From NCBI RefSeq assembly GCF_024166365.1, contig NC_064827.1:53658635-53722634 (forward strand): DNA of 64,000 bases. Reading direction: 5' to 3'. The DNA comes from Elephas maximus indicus. Its lineage: Eukaryota; Chordata; Mammalia; Proboscidea; Elephantidae. A program made the position numbers and the translations under genes. Position 1 is the stretch's first letter, and each line of letters starts with the position of its first letter. The notes under the pieces are model-generated. The model did no database searches and was not told the DNA's origin. It saw only the letters and a program-made list of their open reading frames with translations. Positions 34,546 to 45,189 of this stretch are shown one piece after another.

Positions 34546-34604
34546 ATATATACATACTTATTTCTTTCTTCTTATATATATATAATATATATATAGAAAG
34601 AAAG
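34535..34604. repeat. TA-rich repeat with imperfect inverted CTTTCTT arms
   Basis: TTTCTTTCTTCTTATATATA and its near reverse complement ATATATATATAGAAAGAAA flank a TA run, able to form an AT-rich hairpin. Confidence 0.7.
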
Positions 34605-34745
34605 ATGATCAACCTATCATTACCTAGAAATAACAACTGTTTTGATGTATTTTCACCTACAAATGTAAATCTTTGTGCAGATTTCTGCTTATTTTCCTAG
34701 GATAGGTTCCTAAAAGAAGTGTTAGTGGAATAAAGATATAAACAT
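34605..34745 (-). mobile_element. Old L1M 3' relic
   Basis: CTTATTTTCCTAGGATAGGT followed by TCCTAAAAGAAGTGTTAGT matches the typical antisense L1M 3' block (TAGGATAAATTCCTAGAAGT-like). Confidence 0.45.
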
Positions 34746-34761
34746 TTAAAAAAAAAAAAAA

Positions 34762-35145
34762 ATGATGGGGTCGATATGCATTCCCAGGAAATAAAAGGTC
34801 AGGATGTAAACCATTTGGGAAAAATATGTCAAGATGTAAACAATTTGTTCCTGTTCCCAGAAAAACATGCGTTCATGACTACAATCATGTATAACCAAAC
34901 TAACTGGTGCCACTCACCTAGGTACTAACTCACTCCTTCCTCACCAAGTGGCCAACCTTTACATTTCAAAGGGCTTCAAGCTGAAGCTGATCTTATCTAC
35001 AATCATTAACCCTCTACCTTTCCTTTGTTCTCTATGTATACAGACCTCTCTTCCTGCTTGAACTATGAAGGGCTTTGTATTTTCACCCAGTGCTGCCCAG
35101 CCCAAGTTGTATTCTTCCTCAATAAAACTCCTTAAAAAAACAAAA
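34762..35145 (+). mobile_element. Possible solo LTR or retroposed transcript
   Basis: About 380 bp start with TGATGGGG right after an A15 run. They hold a TATA-like TATGTATACAGACC and a polyadenylation signal AATAAA at 35,121-35,126, ending in an A-rich tract. The layout (promoter, then poly(A) signal about 90 bp on) suits a retroviral LTR U3-R. No coding region adjoins it, and the family is unknown to me. Confidence 0.4.
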
Positions 35146-35417
35146 GAAAGAAACAGTTCAGAGATTCTTCATATTAGTATCCCAAGAGCAAACAACATGG
35201 AACTTTGTAAATATAAGGTGCCAGATACATGTGTATAGAATAAATACAAAACCTGAACTATGCAAATGTTTTGAAAGATACTAAAGAGTCAGTGACTATA
35301 TACCATTTCTTTGTTTTGTTTTGCTTTAATTGAAAATTGAACTGCCAGTTTAACCTGCCTTAAATTTTTTTTTGTTTCTGGGTTCAGAGATTTTTCTCCT
35401 ACTCTTCATTTGTGCAG
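35146..35417. other. Intergenic, nothing recognised
   Basis: No feature supported. Confidence 0.4.
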
Positions 35418-35572
35418 AGGAAACCCTGGTGGTGTAGTAGTTAAAAGCTACGGCTGCTAACCAAAAGGTCAACAGTTTGAATCTACCAGGCGCTCCTTGG
35501 AAACGCTATTGGGCAGTTCTACTCTGTTCTATAAGGTCACTATGAGTCAGAATCGACCCAACTGCAAGAGGC
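35418..35572 (+). mobile_element. AfroSINE, short form
   Basis: GGAAACCCTGGTGGTGTAGT, CGCTCCTTGGAAACG, GGGCAGTTCTACTCTG, TATGAGTCAGAATCGACC, then a CpG/TG-rich end instead of a T tail. Confidence 0.92.
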
Positions 35573-35619
35573 GCATGCGTGTGTGTGCCAAATATCCAGC
35601 CCCTCCCCGCCTCTTCCCG

Positions 35620-35965
35620 GCACATTTTGAGATATTACTTCCTGAGGCCCTGAGACAAAGCTATGTTGAACTGTGAACGTAATGATGCATGTCACTTTGG
35701 GTAGAATATCTAAGTTATAGTTCTGGACATTCCTAGGGCTCTCCTTCCCTCTAATCTACAAGGTTCTAGGTAGTGGCTGCTCCATTAGCCTAGATTCCTT
35801 GGTGACCACGATCCACAGAAATACCCTCTCCCCCCTGTTGATCTATAATGGACTTGTAACATGAATAAATCTTTGTTGCTTTTTCAGCTCTTAAGATTTG
35901 GTTGTGTGTGTGTTTTCTTCCCCCACAGCACAACTTCCTGATATAGACTGATGGATAGAGCCCCT
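35620..35965 (+). mobile_element. MLT1/MaLR-like LTR remnant
   Basis: ATGAATAAATCTTTGTTGCT, TTAAGATTTGGTTGTGTGTG and GCACAACTTCCTGATATAGA follow the order of the 3' end of MLT1-type LTRs (AATAAA, GAGATTT, then CAGCATAACCT). The left boundary is approximate. Confidence 0.55.
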
Positions 35966-36879
35966 GACACTTAGTAACCAGAACCAATTTGAGTTTTTGT
36001 TTTCTTTTCTGTCTCCTTGTTCATTCTTGCCTACTCACCTTATGCTTTTTCCTTACGTAAATTAAGCATTGCCTACGTTTTACACTCTGCCGAACTCATG
36101 TTTCCAGTTTCTTCAAGGTATTTTATGAAGAGTTCACCCTTCTGATAGCTTTTACATCTTCTAACATATCATTCAGGTCAAAAATTAAACATACATTTCA
36201 TCTCGTGATTCACAGGGAATGATATATTAATTAAAGCAAAATTGGTTAGGCTAAGGAGGAATTTGAGCTTGGCTCCTGCATTGTTTCCCAGTTCTTCTAA
36301 CTTAACATTTTCCTTGGCCCATTTCCCAAGCCTCCATTCTAGGAATTCAGTCTGTAGTCTGTTTTCTTCTTAAGAACAGAACTCCACTCTCTTCTTGACA
36401 GCTTTTAGCATAATGTCTGGGCTTTGATACCTAACGACAAATTTAATGACAGCCATCTATCTCAACCCGACCCACTTTCAACATTGCTAAAATTTCACAC
36501 CAGTTGGTCAACTTGTTTTTCTGTTGCCAGCCATGTGGACAGTGAATAGAGCTTACAGTGCATTGAATATGTTCATCATATATTGGATAAGATGCTGTCT
36601 ACCAGACTGACACTCCTCTGCTAGTTCCCAAAGCTATAACCATTCTGACTCTTTTATGAGTTTGGCAAAACTTGAGAGCAGAAAAATCGCAGCCAGATAC
36701 AATTTCTCTCCTTTCCAACTCTTTGTCAGTGGAGTATAAATTCAGTAATTCAACACTGAACTTGAGACACCAAATTGTTATCATAGACCACCACGAGCCA
36801 CTTTCACTAATGACTGAATTATATGTACTCTTTAAGTTTTCCAAACACTGTGTTAAACTATTTTAAAATAGCCTACAAT
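35966..36879. other. Intergenic, nothing recognised
   Basis: Unassigned sequence. ORFs of up to 81 codons without recognisable features. Confidence 0.4.
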
Positions 36880-37037
36880 GAAACTTACTGCCATCGAGTC
36901 CATTTCAACTCATAGCAACCCTATAGGACACAGTAGAACTGGCCCGTGAGTTTCGAAGGAGTACCTAGTGGATTCGAACTGCAGACCTTTTCAGTTAGCA
37001 GCTGTAGCTCTTAGATACTATGCCACCAGGGCTTCCA
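36880..37037 (-). mobile_element. AfroSINE, short form
   Basis: Tail GCCATCGAGTCCATTTCAAC, body AGTAGAACTGGCCCGTGAG, head ending TATGCCACCAGGGCTTCC. Confidence 0.92.
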
Positions 37038-37206
37038 AAATATAGTGTCTCAAATTGTATCTGGGTTTGTCCTAGACAGGTTCCCCAGAAAATAGACTCT
37101 GAGACAGTGATTTGCATGCAGAAAGTTTACTGGAGAGTGCTATTCAGAATACCAGTGGGAGAGCAAAACATAGAATTGGCCTGAGGGAGAAGCTGAATTG
37201 TGTTGC
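37038..37206. other. Spacer between two AfroSINEs; possible old LTR sequence
   Basis: AGACAGGTTCCCCAGAAAAT and GCAGAAAGTTTACTGGAGAG resemble old LTR sequence, continuing beyond the next SINE to about 37,670. I cannot assign a family. Confidence 0.3.
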
Positions 37207-37378
37207 AGTCACAACAACCCATTGCCGTTGAGTTGATTCCAACTCATAGCAACCCTACTGGATAGAGTAGAACTGCCTGATAGAGCTTCCAAGGAACAGC
37301 TAGTGGATTTGAACTGCTGACCTTTTGGTTAGCAGCCAAGCTCTTAACGCCACACCACCAGGGATCCAGTCACAACAA
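37207..37378 (-). mobile_element. AfroSINE with 11-bp target-site duplication
   Basis: AGTCACAACAA occurs at 37,207-37,217 and again at 37,368-37,378. Between them is a complete SINE (tail CGTTGAGTTGATTCCAACTC, head ending ACACCACCAGGGATCC), a clean LINE-type insertion. Confidence 0.93.
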
Positions 37379-39889
37379 AGGCCTCAGCTAATGACATGTA
37401 CAGCTATGTATATGACCTTTATAGTTGTCCTCGTTGAAAAAAAAAGGGCTGGGGCTTTTGTATTCCTGCATCAACTAGTGATTGGATATGGGTGGTCACA
37501 AAACTGTAACCTTCTTCAGCAAGGCAACTGTCCTCAGCGGAGGGGAATGCCTGGTAAAGGGGCTTAACTGTGAGCCCAGCCGTCAGCAGCCAACACTCTG
37601 TAAATAGAGGGACTTGTGCCTTTGTCCTGAAGGGGGCTTCTGGGTGGGACAACACAGTAACCACTACAAGAGTATTATAGTATTTTTCAATTAAAATTCT
37701 AACACAATCAATGGCAGCCTGCCACCAGTTTATCTCCTATTCAAACCATTACCTCTTAGTTTTTGTCCATAATGATCTGTCCACTTGGTCTACTGCTTTC
37801 CTACCTCCAACAGTCTAAACCATACTCATCCTTAAGGATTCAGCTCAAATAGTATATAGAAAAATTCTCCTAGACTTTTTTTCTGTTGGTATTCCCTGCC
37901 ATGATCTTTCCTTTTTGTGACTTTTATGGCACTTCGTACCAAATCCTGTGTTATAAATTTGCCTTGTGTGAGGAAAAGGAGCTCCTCCTCAAACCTGGAG
38001 CCTAGAGAAACTAAGATGGAAGACACTGTGTATGCGCACTGGAGAAAGAAGAGGAGTGGATAAGATGAGGGACTAAGACAGGGACGATCCAGTTGCCATT
38101 AGTTTTTTTGTTTCTCAAGGGTCGCACATACAACACTAAGCCCGTGAATCCCAGAATGCATGTCATATTGTGTAAACCAGATTCTCCATGCTCTCCTGAT
38201 TGTTTCCCCATTAGTATTCCTGAAACTTTAGCAAAGAATCTTTTAAAATGTTCCAGTCTTGGCTTGCCTTGTTTCAGAAAACAGATCATTTCAATTCCTT
38301 CTTAGGCCTTTTGTCCCCATTCCCCACCCAATTCCATCTCCATCCATGGCTGAAGCCTGCATGGTGGTTGTGGTGTTAATTATTGAGGGATTTCTCTAAG
38401 GGAAAAGGAAATGTCAGAGAATAAGAGTCTGACCTATCAGGCCAAACTGCTCCTTTCCAATGAGAAATCCTTCCTCTATAATCAACCTGTGATTATCTGT
38501 TTTAATTTTTATTTTACAAGGAAATAATTTCTTTATGGTTTCAATTAAAATTATTTGTGCACAAACCTTATTTCCTCATTAGACTTTAAATTACTTGAGA
38601 TAAAGAGTAAATTTAGGAAAATCACCAGAAGCCTTAATTTTCCCATTTGCAAAATAAATGGCTGTGATTCTTCAAGGGCCCTTCCATTTGCAGAACTTGC
38701 TGATTTTATGTGAGTCAGCCTAAAATGATCGGATGCCACAATTCTAGAAATACTGAGAATACCTTATCTACAGTGCCCATATTAGTCTGCTGGCAAATAT
38801 ACTGCCTACGACTTTTTGTTACTGTCAAGTAAAATAACTCTGTGGAACAGAGGGAGAGAATAACACAAAGAAAGTATAACATGGAAATTTCACAACAGCT
38901 GTCATCAGGGACTCAGGGGCAATTTGACTTAGTTTGAAATTTTGAAAGAAAAACTTAAGATCTGTTTTCTTGTTTGCTCTCTGTTACCTCTTTGAACAAG
39001 CAAACCTATCTCCCCAAAGATTTTCCCCTAAAAAGAAACACATTGCGCAGCTTGAACTGTAACTTAAATCACAATTAGGCTTCCAGTTAGGATGTGTCTT
39101 TGTCATAAATCTGCTATAAATCTCTGTGTTCTGTTAAATACCCTTATCCTCTTAAACAGCATGAGCCCAGTTTTATTTTCTCTAAACATAAAATGTTGAA
39201 TTATAGCTTATTTATGAGTTTCACGAATAAGACTAATTTGATTGCCATTTGCAGAGAAATCCTCACCAGGTTATTACACTCCTAGATCCCATTAACTAAT
39301 AAAAAATACACAAAATGAAAATTACTCCAAATTAGTTTTCCATGTAGAATTGCTGGCAAGATTTCTATGCATAAGAAGATGTCACTGGTCAGCACTATTA
39401 AAGCCATTTCCTCCTGTTGTTCCACTTCTTCCATGTTAAATCTAATCGCCTTTTTATAAACATTTACAAATTTACCTTTCGGACTATTATAGCATTTATC
39501 CCTAATGGGACATGGCTTCTTCGTTAAGAACGAATGGATGGATTTCAGTCCCAGCTCTGCTCTATGACCAAAGTCTAGTTCCAAGTGCCACTTCTTCACC
39601 TATAAAACAGATAATAACAGAATTGTATTACCTGAAGTAATAAAAGCTTAAGTTCTTGAAGAGGAGAAATGTGAAAAACTGTTTTTTAAAAGTGGCAAGC
39701 TTTGTTTTTTCTCCTAACATGCGAAGGATTGAGTTAAACTTCTAGGCACAATATCTTTTGTTCTGTAAATTCATCTGAATGGGTATTGAAGTTTATAGAA
39801 ACCCAGAACAATGACCTTCTGCTGGAATAGAAATTCCTCTTTAAATCAATTCTTTTTCCTTTCTTTAATCAGAGAGCAGTAAATGAGCC
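37379..39889. other. Intergenic; weak L2-like stretch near 37,790-37,960
   Basis: 37,830-37,900 (AAGGATTCAGCTCAAATAGT) has the flavour of L2 3' sequence. The rest, about 2.4 kb, shows no repeat or gene that I recognise. Confidence 0.35.
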
Positions 39890-40217
39890 CCCTAATTTTG
39901 TGGTTCAGCGGTAGAATTCTCCCCCTCCATGTTGGAGCCAAGGTTAGTTCCCAGCCAAGGCATCTCACGCACAGCTGTCACTCATCTGACCATGGAGGTC
40001 TGTGTGTTGCTATGACATTGGACAGGTTTCAGTGAAGCTTTCAAAACTGAGATGCACTAGGAAGAAAGGCCTGCAATCTACTTCCCAAACCCTATGGATC
40101 ACAATGATCCAATCAGCAAACCACCATGGGGATGGTGCAGGACTAGGCAGCATTTTGTTCTATCCTGCATCGGTTCACCACGTGCCCGGGGCTGGCTAGA
40201 CTGCAGCTAACAACAAT
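39890..40217 (+). mobile_element. tRNA-Gly-headed SINE with RTE-like tail
   Basis: The head TGGTTCAGCGGTAGAATTCT reads like tRNA-Gly (D-loop and anticodon arm) with a perfect pol III A box, TGGTTCAGCGG, at 39,901-39,911. The B box region (GGTTAGTTCCCAGCC) has decayed. A middle module (AGAAAGGCCTGCAATCTACT) follows. Then comes a block near 40,135-40,185 (GGTGCAGGACTAGGCAGCAT, then TTTTGTTCTATCCTGCATCG) that parallels the RTE 3' end at 20,383-20,430. It ends CTAACAACAATA. This differs from AfroSINE, whose head is from another tRNA. No tRNA gene function is expected: the acceptor stem and T arm are not intact. Confidence 0.82.
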
Positions 40218-40547
40218 ATTTATACATAGTCAACCAGTATTTATTAAGTGGCTACTTCATGCTATGTGCTGATTGATGTACAGCACAAAGGTGTAATATA
40301 GGTCAGAAGAGATGTTTGGATTAAGGGTTAAGGGATTACAAGAGTGGATCTGATTTGGGTTTTGAAATATAAATAAAAATACAGGTGGGAGAATGTAAAG
40401 AGGGGATGAGCATTTTAGATAGAGTTGAGCATGCGCAAAGGCACAGGGATGAAGAAAACGTCGCATTTCAGGATGGCACATAAAACACTACAAAATCTGG
40501 CATCTGTGCGTCTCTCACCTGAAATCTTGCTCCTTCTTGCCTCATAT
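40218..40547. other. Intergenic; MIR/L2-like scraps
   Basis: CAGTATTTATTAAGTGGCTA resembles the MIR/L2 3' end and GAGCATGCGCAAAGGCACAG another old-repeat phrase. Too diverged to call. Confidence 0.3.
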
Positions 40548-40750
40548 CCAACCAAACCCACTGTCGGGTTGATTTTGACTCATAGCGACCCCACAGGATT
40601 TCCAAAGTTATAAATCTTTCCGGAAGCAGACGGCCACATTTTTCTCCCAAGGGACAGCTGGTGGGTTTGAACTGCTGACCTTTTTAGTTAGCAGCCAAGC
40701 ACTTTAACCACTGTACCACCAGGGCTCCTCCTCATACTCTTGCCTCATAT
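40535..40750 (-). mobile_element. AfroSINE, long form, with 13-bp target-site duplication
   Basis: TCTTGCCTCATAT occurs at 40,535-40,547 and 40,738-40,750. The element between has tail (GGGTTGATTTTGACTC), middle module (GGAAGCAGACGGCCACATTT), head ending GTACCACCAGGGCTCC. Confidence 0.93.
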
Positions 40751-40801
40751 ATTATGCTTATCCTCTATGTACCTGTCTGTGAAATCTACCTTATTTAGAC
40801 T

Positions 40802-40968
40802 TGGAAACCCTGGTGGTGTAGTGGTTAAGAGCTAGGGCTGCTAACTAAAAGTTTGGCAGTTTGAACCCATCTGGAATTCCTTGGAAACCCTATGGGGCAC
40901 TTCTGCTCTGTCCTTAGGGTCACTATGAGTCAGAATAGACTTGAGGGTAATGGTTTTTTTTTTTTTTT
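40802..40968 (+). mobile_element. AfroSINE, short form
   Basis: GGAAACCCTGGTGGTGTAGT (intact box A), TATGGGGCACTTCTGCTCTG, TATGAGTCAGAATAGACTTG, ending in T15. Confidence 0.92.
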
Positions 40969-41103
40969 CTTTATTACTCTTTTCCTAATGTCTTTATATA
41001 GGTCTTCTCTAACTATGGATACCTTGGGGACAGTAGTGAATAAAATAGACATGGTAATTTAAGGAAGGAACAGCCGAAGATGAGTCTAGAAAAGTAGACT
41101 GAG

Positions 41104-41283
41104 AACCTACCAAAAGGTTGGAAGTTTGAGTTTACCCAGAGGTGCATCAGAAGAAAGGCCGGGAAATTAACTTCCAGACAAAAAAAATCAGGCACTGAAA
41201 ACTCTACAGAACAGTTCTATTCTGACACACATGGGGTCTCCATAACTCGGGGTTGAGTTGACAGCAACATTTTTTTTTTTTTT
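41104..41283 (+). mobile_element. AfroSINE, third structural form, 5'-truncated
   Basis: Starts at the box B region (AACCTACCAAAAGGTTGG). It carries a different middle module (AGAAAGGCCGGGAAATTAAC) related to the one in the tRNA-Gly SINE, then ACAGTTCTATTCTGACACAC, GGGGTCTCCATAACTCGG and a T-rich end. Confidence 0.85.
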
Positions 41284-41289
41284 AACTTT

Positions 41290-42200
41290 GAATATGAAAT
41301 GGAAAATCTGAAAGCAAGGCTTGGCAAAACAAAGATCACTGATGTTCTTTATGAAAAGTATATGAGGATGCCTCCTCCAACATGGTTGACTACAAAAACC
41401 CAAAAACAAAAGAAGGGGAAATTCCTAGTGCCCAGAAAAAAACTGAAGAGCAGAAAGCAGGAACTGACACCATGGGAGCACTGCAACAATTTATATTTGA
41501 TTATAGGCCTCAGTGGGCCAGGAGCTGGTGTTTTAATGTTCAAGCACAAGGTCTTGAGCTTCTGTGAGGGAGAGAAGCTGAAACTAGGACTTTAAATAAA
41601 ACCTGGAGCCAGCCACTGGGACTGGAAAAACTCCACCTACTAGTCTAAAGGAAGGGGCAAGGAAGTGTGCTCTTTGCCTGGGGCTTTAGGTGGTGGTGCG
41701 GAGGGGACAAAAAGGTACCAGTGAGAAATCAAAACCCCATGCCTGCAACAGACCTAAATTTATAACATCTGCATAATTCAGTAACCACCATCCGAGACAT
41801 TATCATTTAAAAATGCTCCAGGATCTTTGAGAGCCAAAGAACCCCAGCAGAAGCAAATACATAAATGCTCTGGAGGAACTAGTTCACAACTCAGGGCCTG
41901 AGAGACTCCCGTAAACAAAACAACCTCAACGAAGAAGAGCACTATGTGAGGACATAATTCACTATGAGTGGAAGTCGGCAAATGCAGTAATCTGGAGAAG
42001 CAGGAACTCTAAAACTAGGAATAATAGAGCTATCTGAAAGAAAAGATAAAGGTAGCTAAGGTGATTAAAGAGCTAAAGTAACAGAAAGCATAATAAAGAA
42101 GGCAGATTTAACAAAGATCCAAGCGGAACATCTAGTATGGAAAATAACATTGTCATTGAATTTAAAATGGGTCTAATCAGATTCCACACATGAATAAATA
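41290..42200 (+). mobile_element. Old L1 5' region / ORF1 relic
   Basis: TAACAAAGATCCAAGCGGAA, then CATCTAGTATGGAAAATAAC, matches the region around the start of ORF1 in old L1M families. Upstream sequence (41,290-41,990) is plausibly its 5' UTR. Open frames of 61-98 codons are incidental. Confidence 0.5.
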
Positions 42201-42301
42201 TATTCACCTACTTTTCTCTGCCCCATTTTAAATTATACTCAGCTGTGGTTTTTTCCCAAGTTTGTCAAGACAGATTATACTCAGTGCACCACATTTCAAA
42301 C

Positions 42302-42519
42302 AATAAAAAAACAATAAACCAAACCTGTTGCCACTGAGTTGATTCTAACACACAGTGACCTTACAGGACACAGTAGAACTGCCCCATAAGGTTTCCAAGG
42401 CTGTAATCTTTATGGAAGTGGATTGCCGCATCTTTCTCCCACAGAGCAGCTGGTGGGTTCAAACTGCAGACCTTTCTGTTAGCAGCAGAAAGCTTTACCA
42501 TTGCACCACCAGGGCTCTT
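42302..42519 (-). mobile_element. AfroSINE, long form
   Basis: Tail (GCCACTGAGTTGATTCTAAC), AGAACTGCCCCATAAGG, middle module (GGATTGCCGCATCTTTCTCC), head ending TGCACCACCAGGGCTC. Confidence 0.92.
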
Positions 42520-43819
42520 TGTGATCCAATAATACAGTGGTAAGAATATTCAAAATGTGCTGTTCCTCAATAAAATTTTACAAATCATGTCATTACCAAT
42601 TCATCCCCTTGAACCCAAAATTATCCCCTCAACAAAATGAATCACCCTTTCCTTATTTCTGCAGTGAAGGTAAAGTCCTAGGGGATTCACTCAGATACCT
42701 TCTACCTAGGTTCTGCTTTATGGATTTACTTGTTCTCACTGGTGCTGCTGACACCTTCCACGCAAGGACTAAGACACCTCTAACCTGCCTGATTTCTGCT
42801 TGATTTAGCCACTGTCTGCCAGTGTCAAGCTTTCAAGAGCTTTTGATCCATGGTGATGAATAAGAACAGTGCTCTATTTACACTACATCTACCTTACCAT
42901 CTTTGTTTCCAGCCTTCATCTCTCCAAATTAGGGGGTATTTGTGGCTTTAGCCTTGGTCTTTTCTACTTCCCTATGGAGTCTCGGTTTTAAGTCAGCCAT
43001 TCGTGAACTCCTCAAGTCTATCTGCACTATCCCAGAAACCATATTTAACAGAAATTCCTTAGCGTTTGTGGCATATACTAAAAATGATATAGGTCTCCCC
43101 CTTTATAAACAATGTTTGTTTTAACAGATTTTAATAGGGAGTAATTAAATGTGTATATGCTTACAACCACCCAGAAGTGTATCCATTAAAGTTTTCATCC
43201 ATTTGACTTAATTATATTGCTGGTTATTTACTGTTTAAAGTTAGTGTAGGGATAAAAATGTCTGTCTTAACACTTATATTTTCAGTCCATGAAACAGTTT
43301 ACTTCACAACTTGAGCTGTTGGCAAATTAACATGCTTTACTCACAAAGTGGTGAAAGGAGGGGGATATAGCTGAAAGTAAATATATAAGATTCAAGAGAA
43401 TCAATATACATGAATAACTGGAATGCAGGGGGTGCAGGAATCATGGTAGACACAAATGCTTAATTAAATTGATGTTAGGTCACCACCTATGACGAATCTC
43501 AAAGAAGGGGGTAGTATATGAGAGTAAATAAACGAATTCTTTCCTAAACAATCAAACCACAAAACTTATTTTACCCTATTAGACAAAGTATTTCAAAACA
43601 TGGGTCCATTCTTGGTAGTTTAAGATTAGTGTGGATGACTGCAAAGCCATTCTGAAATGAAAAAATCAACTTTAAATACATTCCCTAGAAGAACATGCTG
43701 GTCACTGAGGTCACCATAACCAATCTGGAGCTAAGCTCCACTCTACTAACCTCTACTAACTCATTGGTATTAACATGCTCAATTGTGAGTAAACTATACT
43801 TTTTTTTAAAAAAAAGAAC
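42520..43819. other. Intergenic, nothing recognised
   Basis: About 1.3 kb without recognisable repeat, exon or regulatory motif. Confidence 0.4.
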
Positions 43820-44016
43820 AATACCCATTGAGGTGGAGTCAAGTCCAAGTCATAGTGACCCTACAGGACAGAGAACTGCCCCTAGGGTTGCCAAGGCTGT
43901 AAATCTTTCTGCAAGCAGACTGACACATCTTTTCCAGGGAGAATCTGGTGGGTTCCAACCATCGACCTTTTTGGTTAGCAGCGCAGCGCTTAACCACTCC
44001 GCCGCCAGGGCTCCTT
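43820..44016 (-). mobile_element. AfroSINE, long form
   Basis: Tail (GGAGTCAAGTCCAAGTCATA), shortened body (ACAGAGAACTGCCCCTAGGG), middle module (GCAAGCAGACTGACACATCT), head ending CCGCCGCCAGGGCTCC. Confidence 0.92.
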
Positions 44017-44099
44017 TAAAAAGCAATACTCAGACCAGCTACTGACAGTACTGAATTCTGTACATGTATGTACCCATAACCAAAATCCAGAAAAACATG

Positions 44100-44131
44100 T
44101 GGTCCCGGTCGAATCAATTCCGGCTCATAGA
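44100..44131 (-). mobile_element. AfroSINE tail fragment
   Basis: GGTCGAATCAATTCCGGCTC followed by ATAGA. Only the 3' tail remains. Confidence 0.6.
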
Positions 44132-44139
44132 ATATTTAA

Positions 44140-44335
44140 AAGTATGCGCTCAGGAGCCAGACACCCTGGGAAACCCTTTCTTCTCCACTCACTAGTTGGA
44201 CAAGTTGCTTATACGTTCTGTGACTCAGTTTATCTATTTGTAAAAAGAAATCACTATGACGGATTTTATAAGGTTGCTACGAGAATTTTAAAAAGCATTT
44301 GGTATACAGCCTAGCACTCAGAGCTCAATATTTTC
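44140..44335 (+). mobile_element. MIR element
   Basis: CTCAGGAGCCAGACACCCTG, TTGGACAAGTTGCTTATACG, CTGTGACTCAGTTTATCTAT and CAGCCTAGCACTCAG, in MIR order. Confidence 0.85.
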
Positions 44336-45104
44336 CATAGTAAGAGGTTTCCAATATAATTCCCTGAAATCCCCCAAGAAAGTTCTGCCACGGTACATTA
44401 TAACTTTACATACAGCTCTTCAACGCAAGACGAACACCTGCTTGCCAAGCACAGTCCTTTTCTTAACTACTAACGTCAAACACCTACTTGCCCGCCCCAC
44501 CTTCTCCTCTGGGCCCCAGCACAGCTGTAGGCTGCGAGTATCATCACCTCCTCCGGACGTGAAAACAGAGAATTAACCCCCCCGCCCCGTCAGAAGCCGA
44601 GGAGAGGCGGAGCCAGAACGCGCGCGACCCAGAGTCCTCAGAATCCCCTCGCCCACACAGTCCCAACAAAGCGCCTCTTCTGTTTCTGTGGCATCTGGGC
44701 CAACCCGGAGATTCTCTGACGCTTCTAATACACAGCGAAGGCACCCAGAGGAAAACCTTCACACCTGCCGGCCTCCCCATCTCTGTGAGCCGACACAGCC
44801 GCAGCCCGCCCCACAGCCCGCCAGGTCCTCGAGGAGGCGGAGCTTCCAAGGCGAGGTCCGCAAAGAGGCGGGGCCTGGAGCGGGGCGGGGCTGACGAAGC
44901 TCGAGGCCCCAAGGCTGAGGCTTGGGTCTGCCCGAGGTGTGCCGGACGCCCATATCAACATATGCCGCTTACTTTTGGGGTAGCCAGGACGGCGCCGCCG
45001 CGTACCCGGAACTGTCATGGCCAGAACTTTCTTTCCCATCTCTCTGTCATTTAGATCCCTAGATTGTAGGGAAAACATGGAACGAGGAAATCAGGCAACT
45101 TTTA

Positions 45105-45112
45105 GGCGCCAA
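45105..45112 (-). promoter_or_regulatory. Candidate E2F site
   Basis: The minus strand reads TTGGCGCC, fitting the E2F core TTSSCGC. It lies about 85 bp upstream of the estimated SMC2 start region. Motif match only. Confidence 0.45.
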
Positions 45113-45147
45113 CAGAGGAAATAGGCTGTGGAGGCGGGGTCCTTTGC

Positions 45148-45164
45148 TCGCGCCTAAATTCAAA
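45148..45164. promoter_or_regulatory. Candidate CDE/CHR-like pair
   Basis: TCGCGCC is followed by four bases and then TTCAAA, the reverse complement of the CHR core TTTGAA. The 4-bp spacing is the canonical one, but the CHR is inverted relative to the classical arrangement, so this is a weak candidate for DREAM/MuvB control. Confidence 0.35.
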
Positions 45165-45189
45165 GGAATAAATAGTTCCGGCACCGGTG

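Noticed and set aside
39890-39970. A functional tRNA-Gly gene
   Set aside because: A box is good, but the B box and acceptor stem are broken and SINE body follows directly.
44544-45078. Antisense ORFs of 117-122 codons in the CpG island
   Set aside because: GC-rich random open frames on both strands at once; no domain, no splice context.
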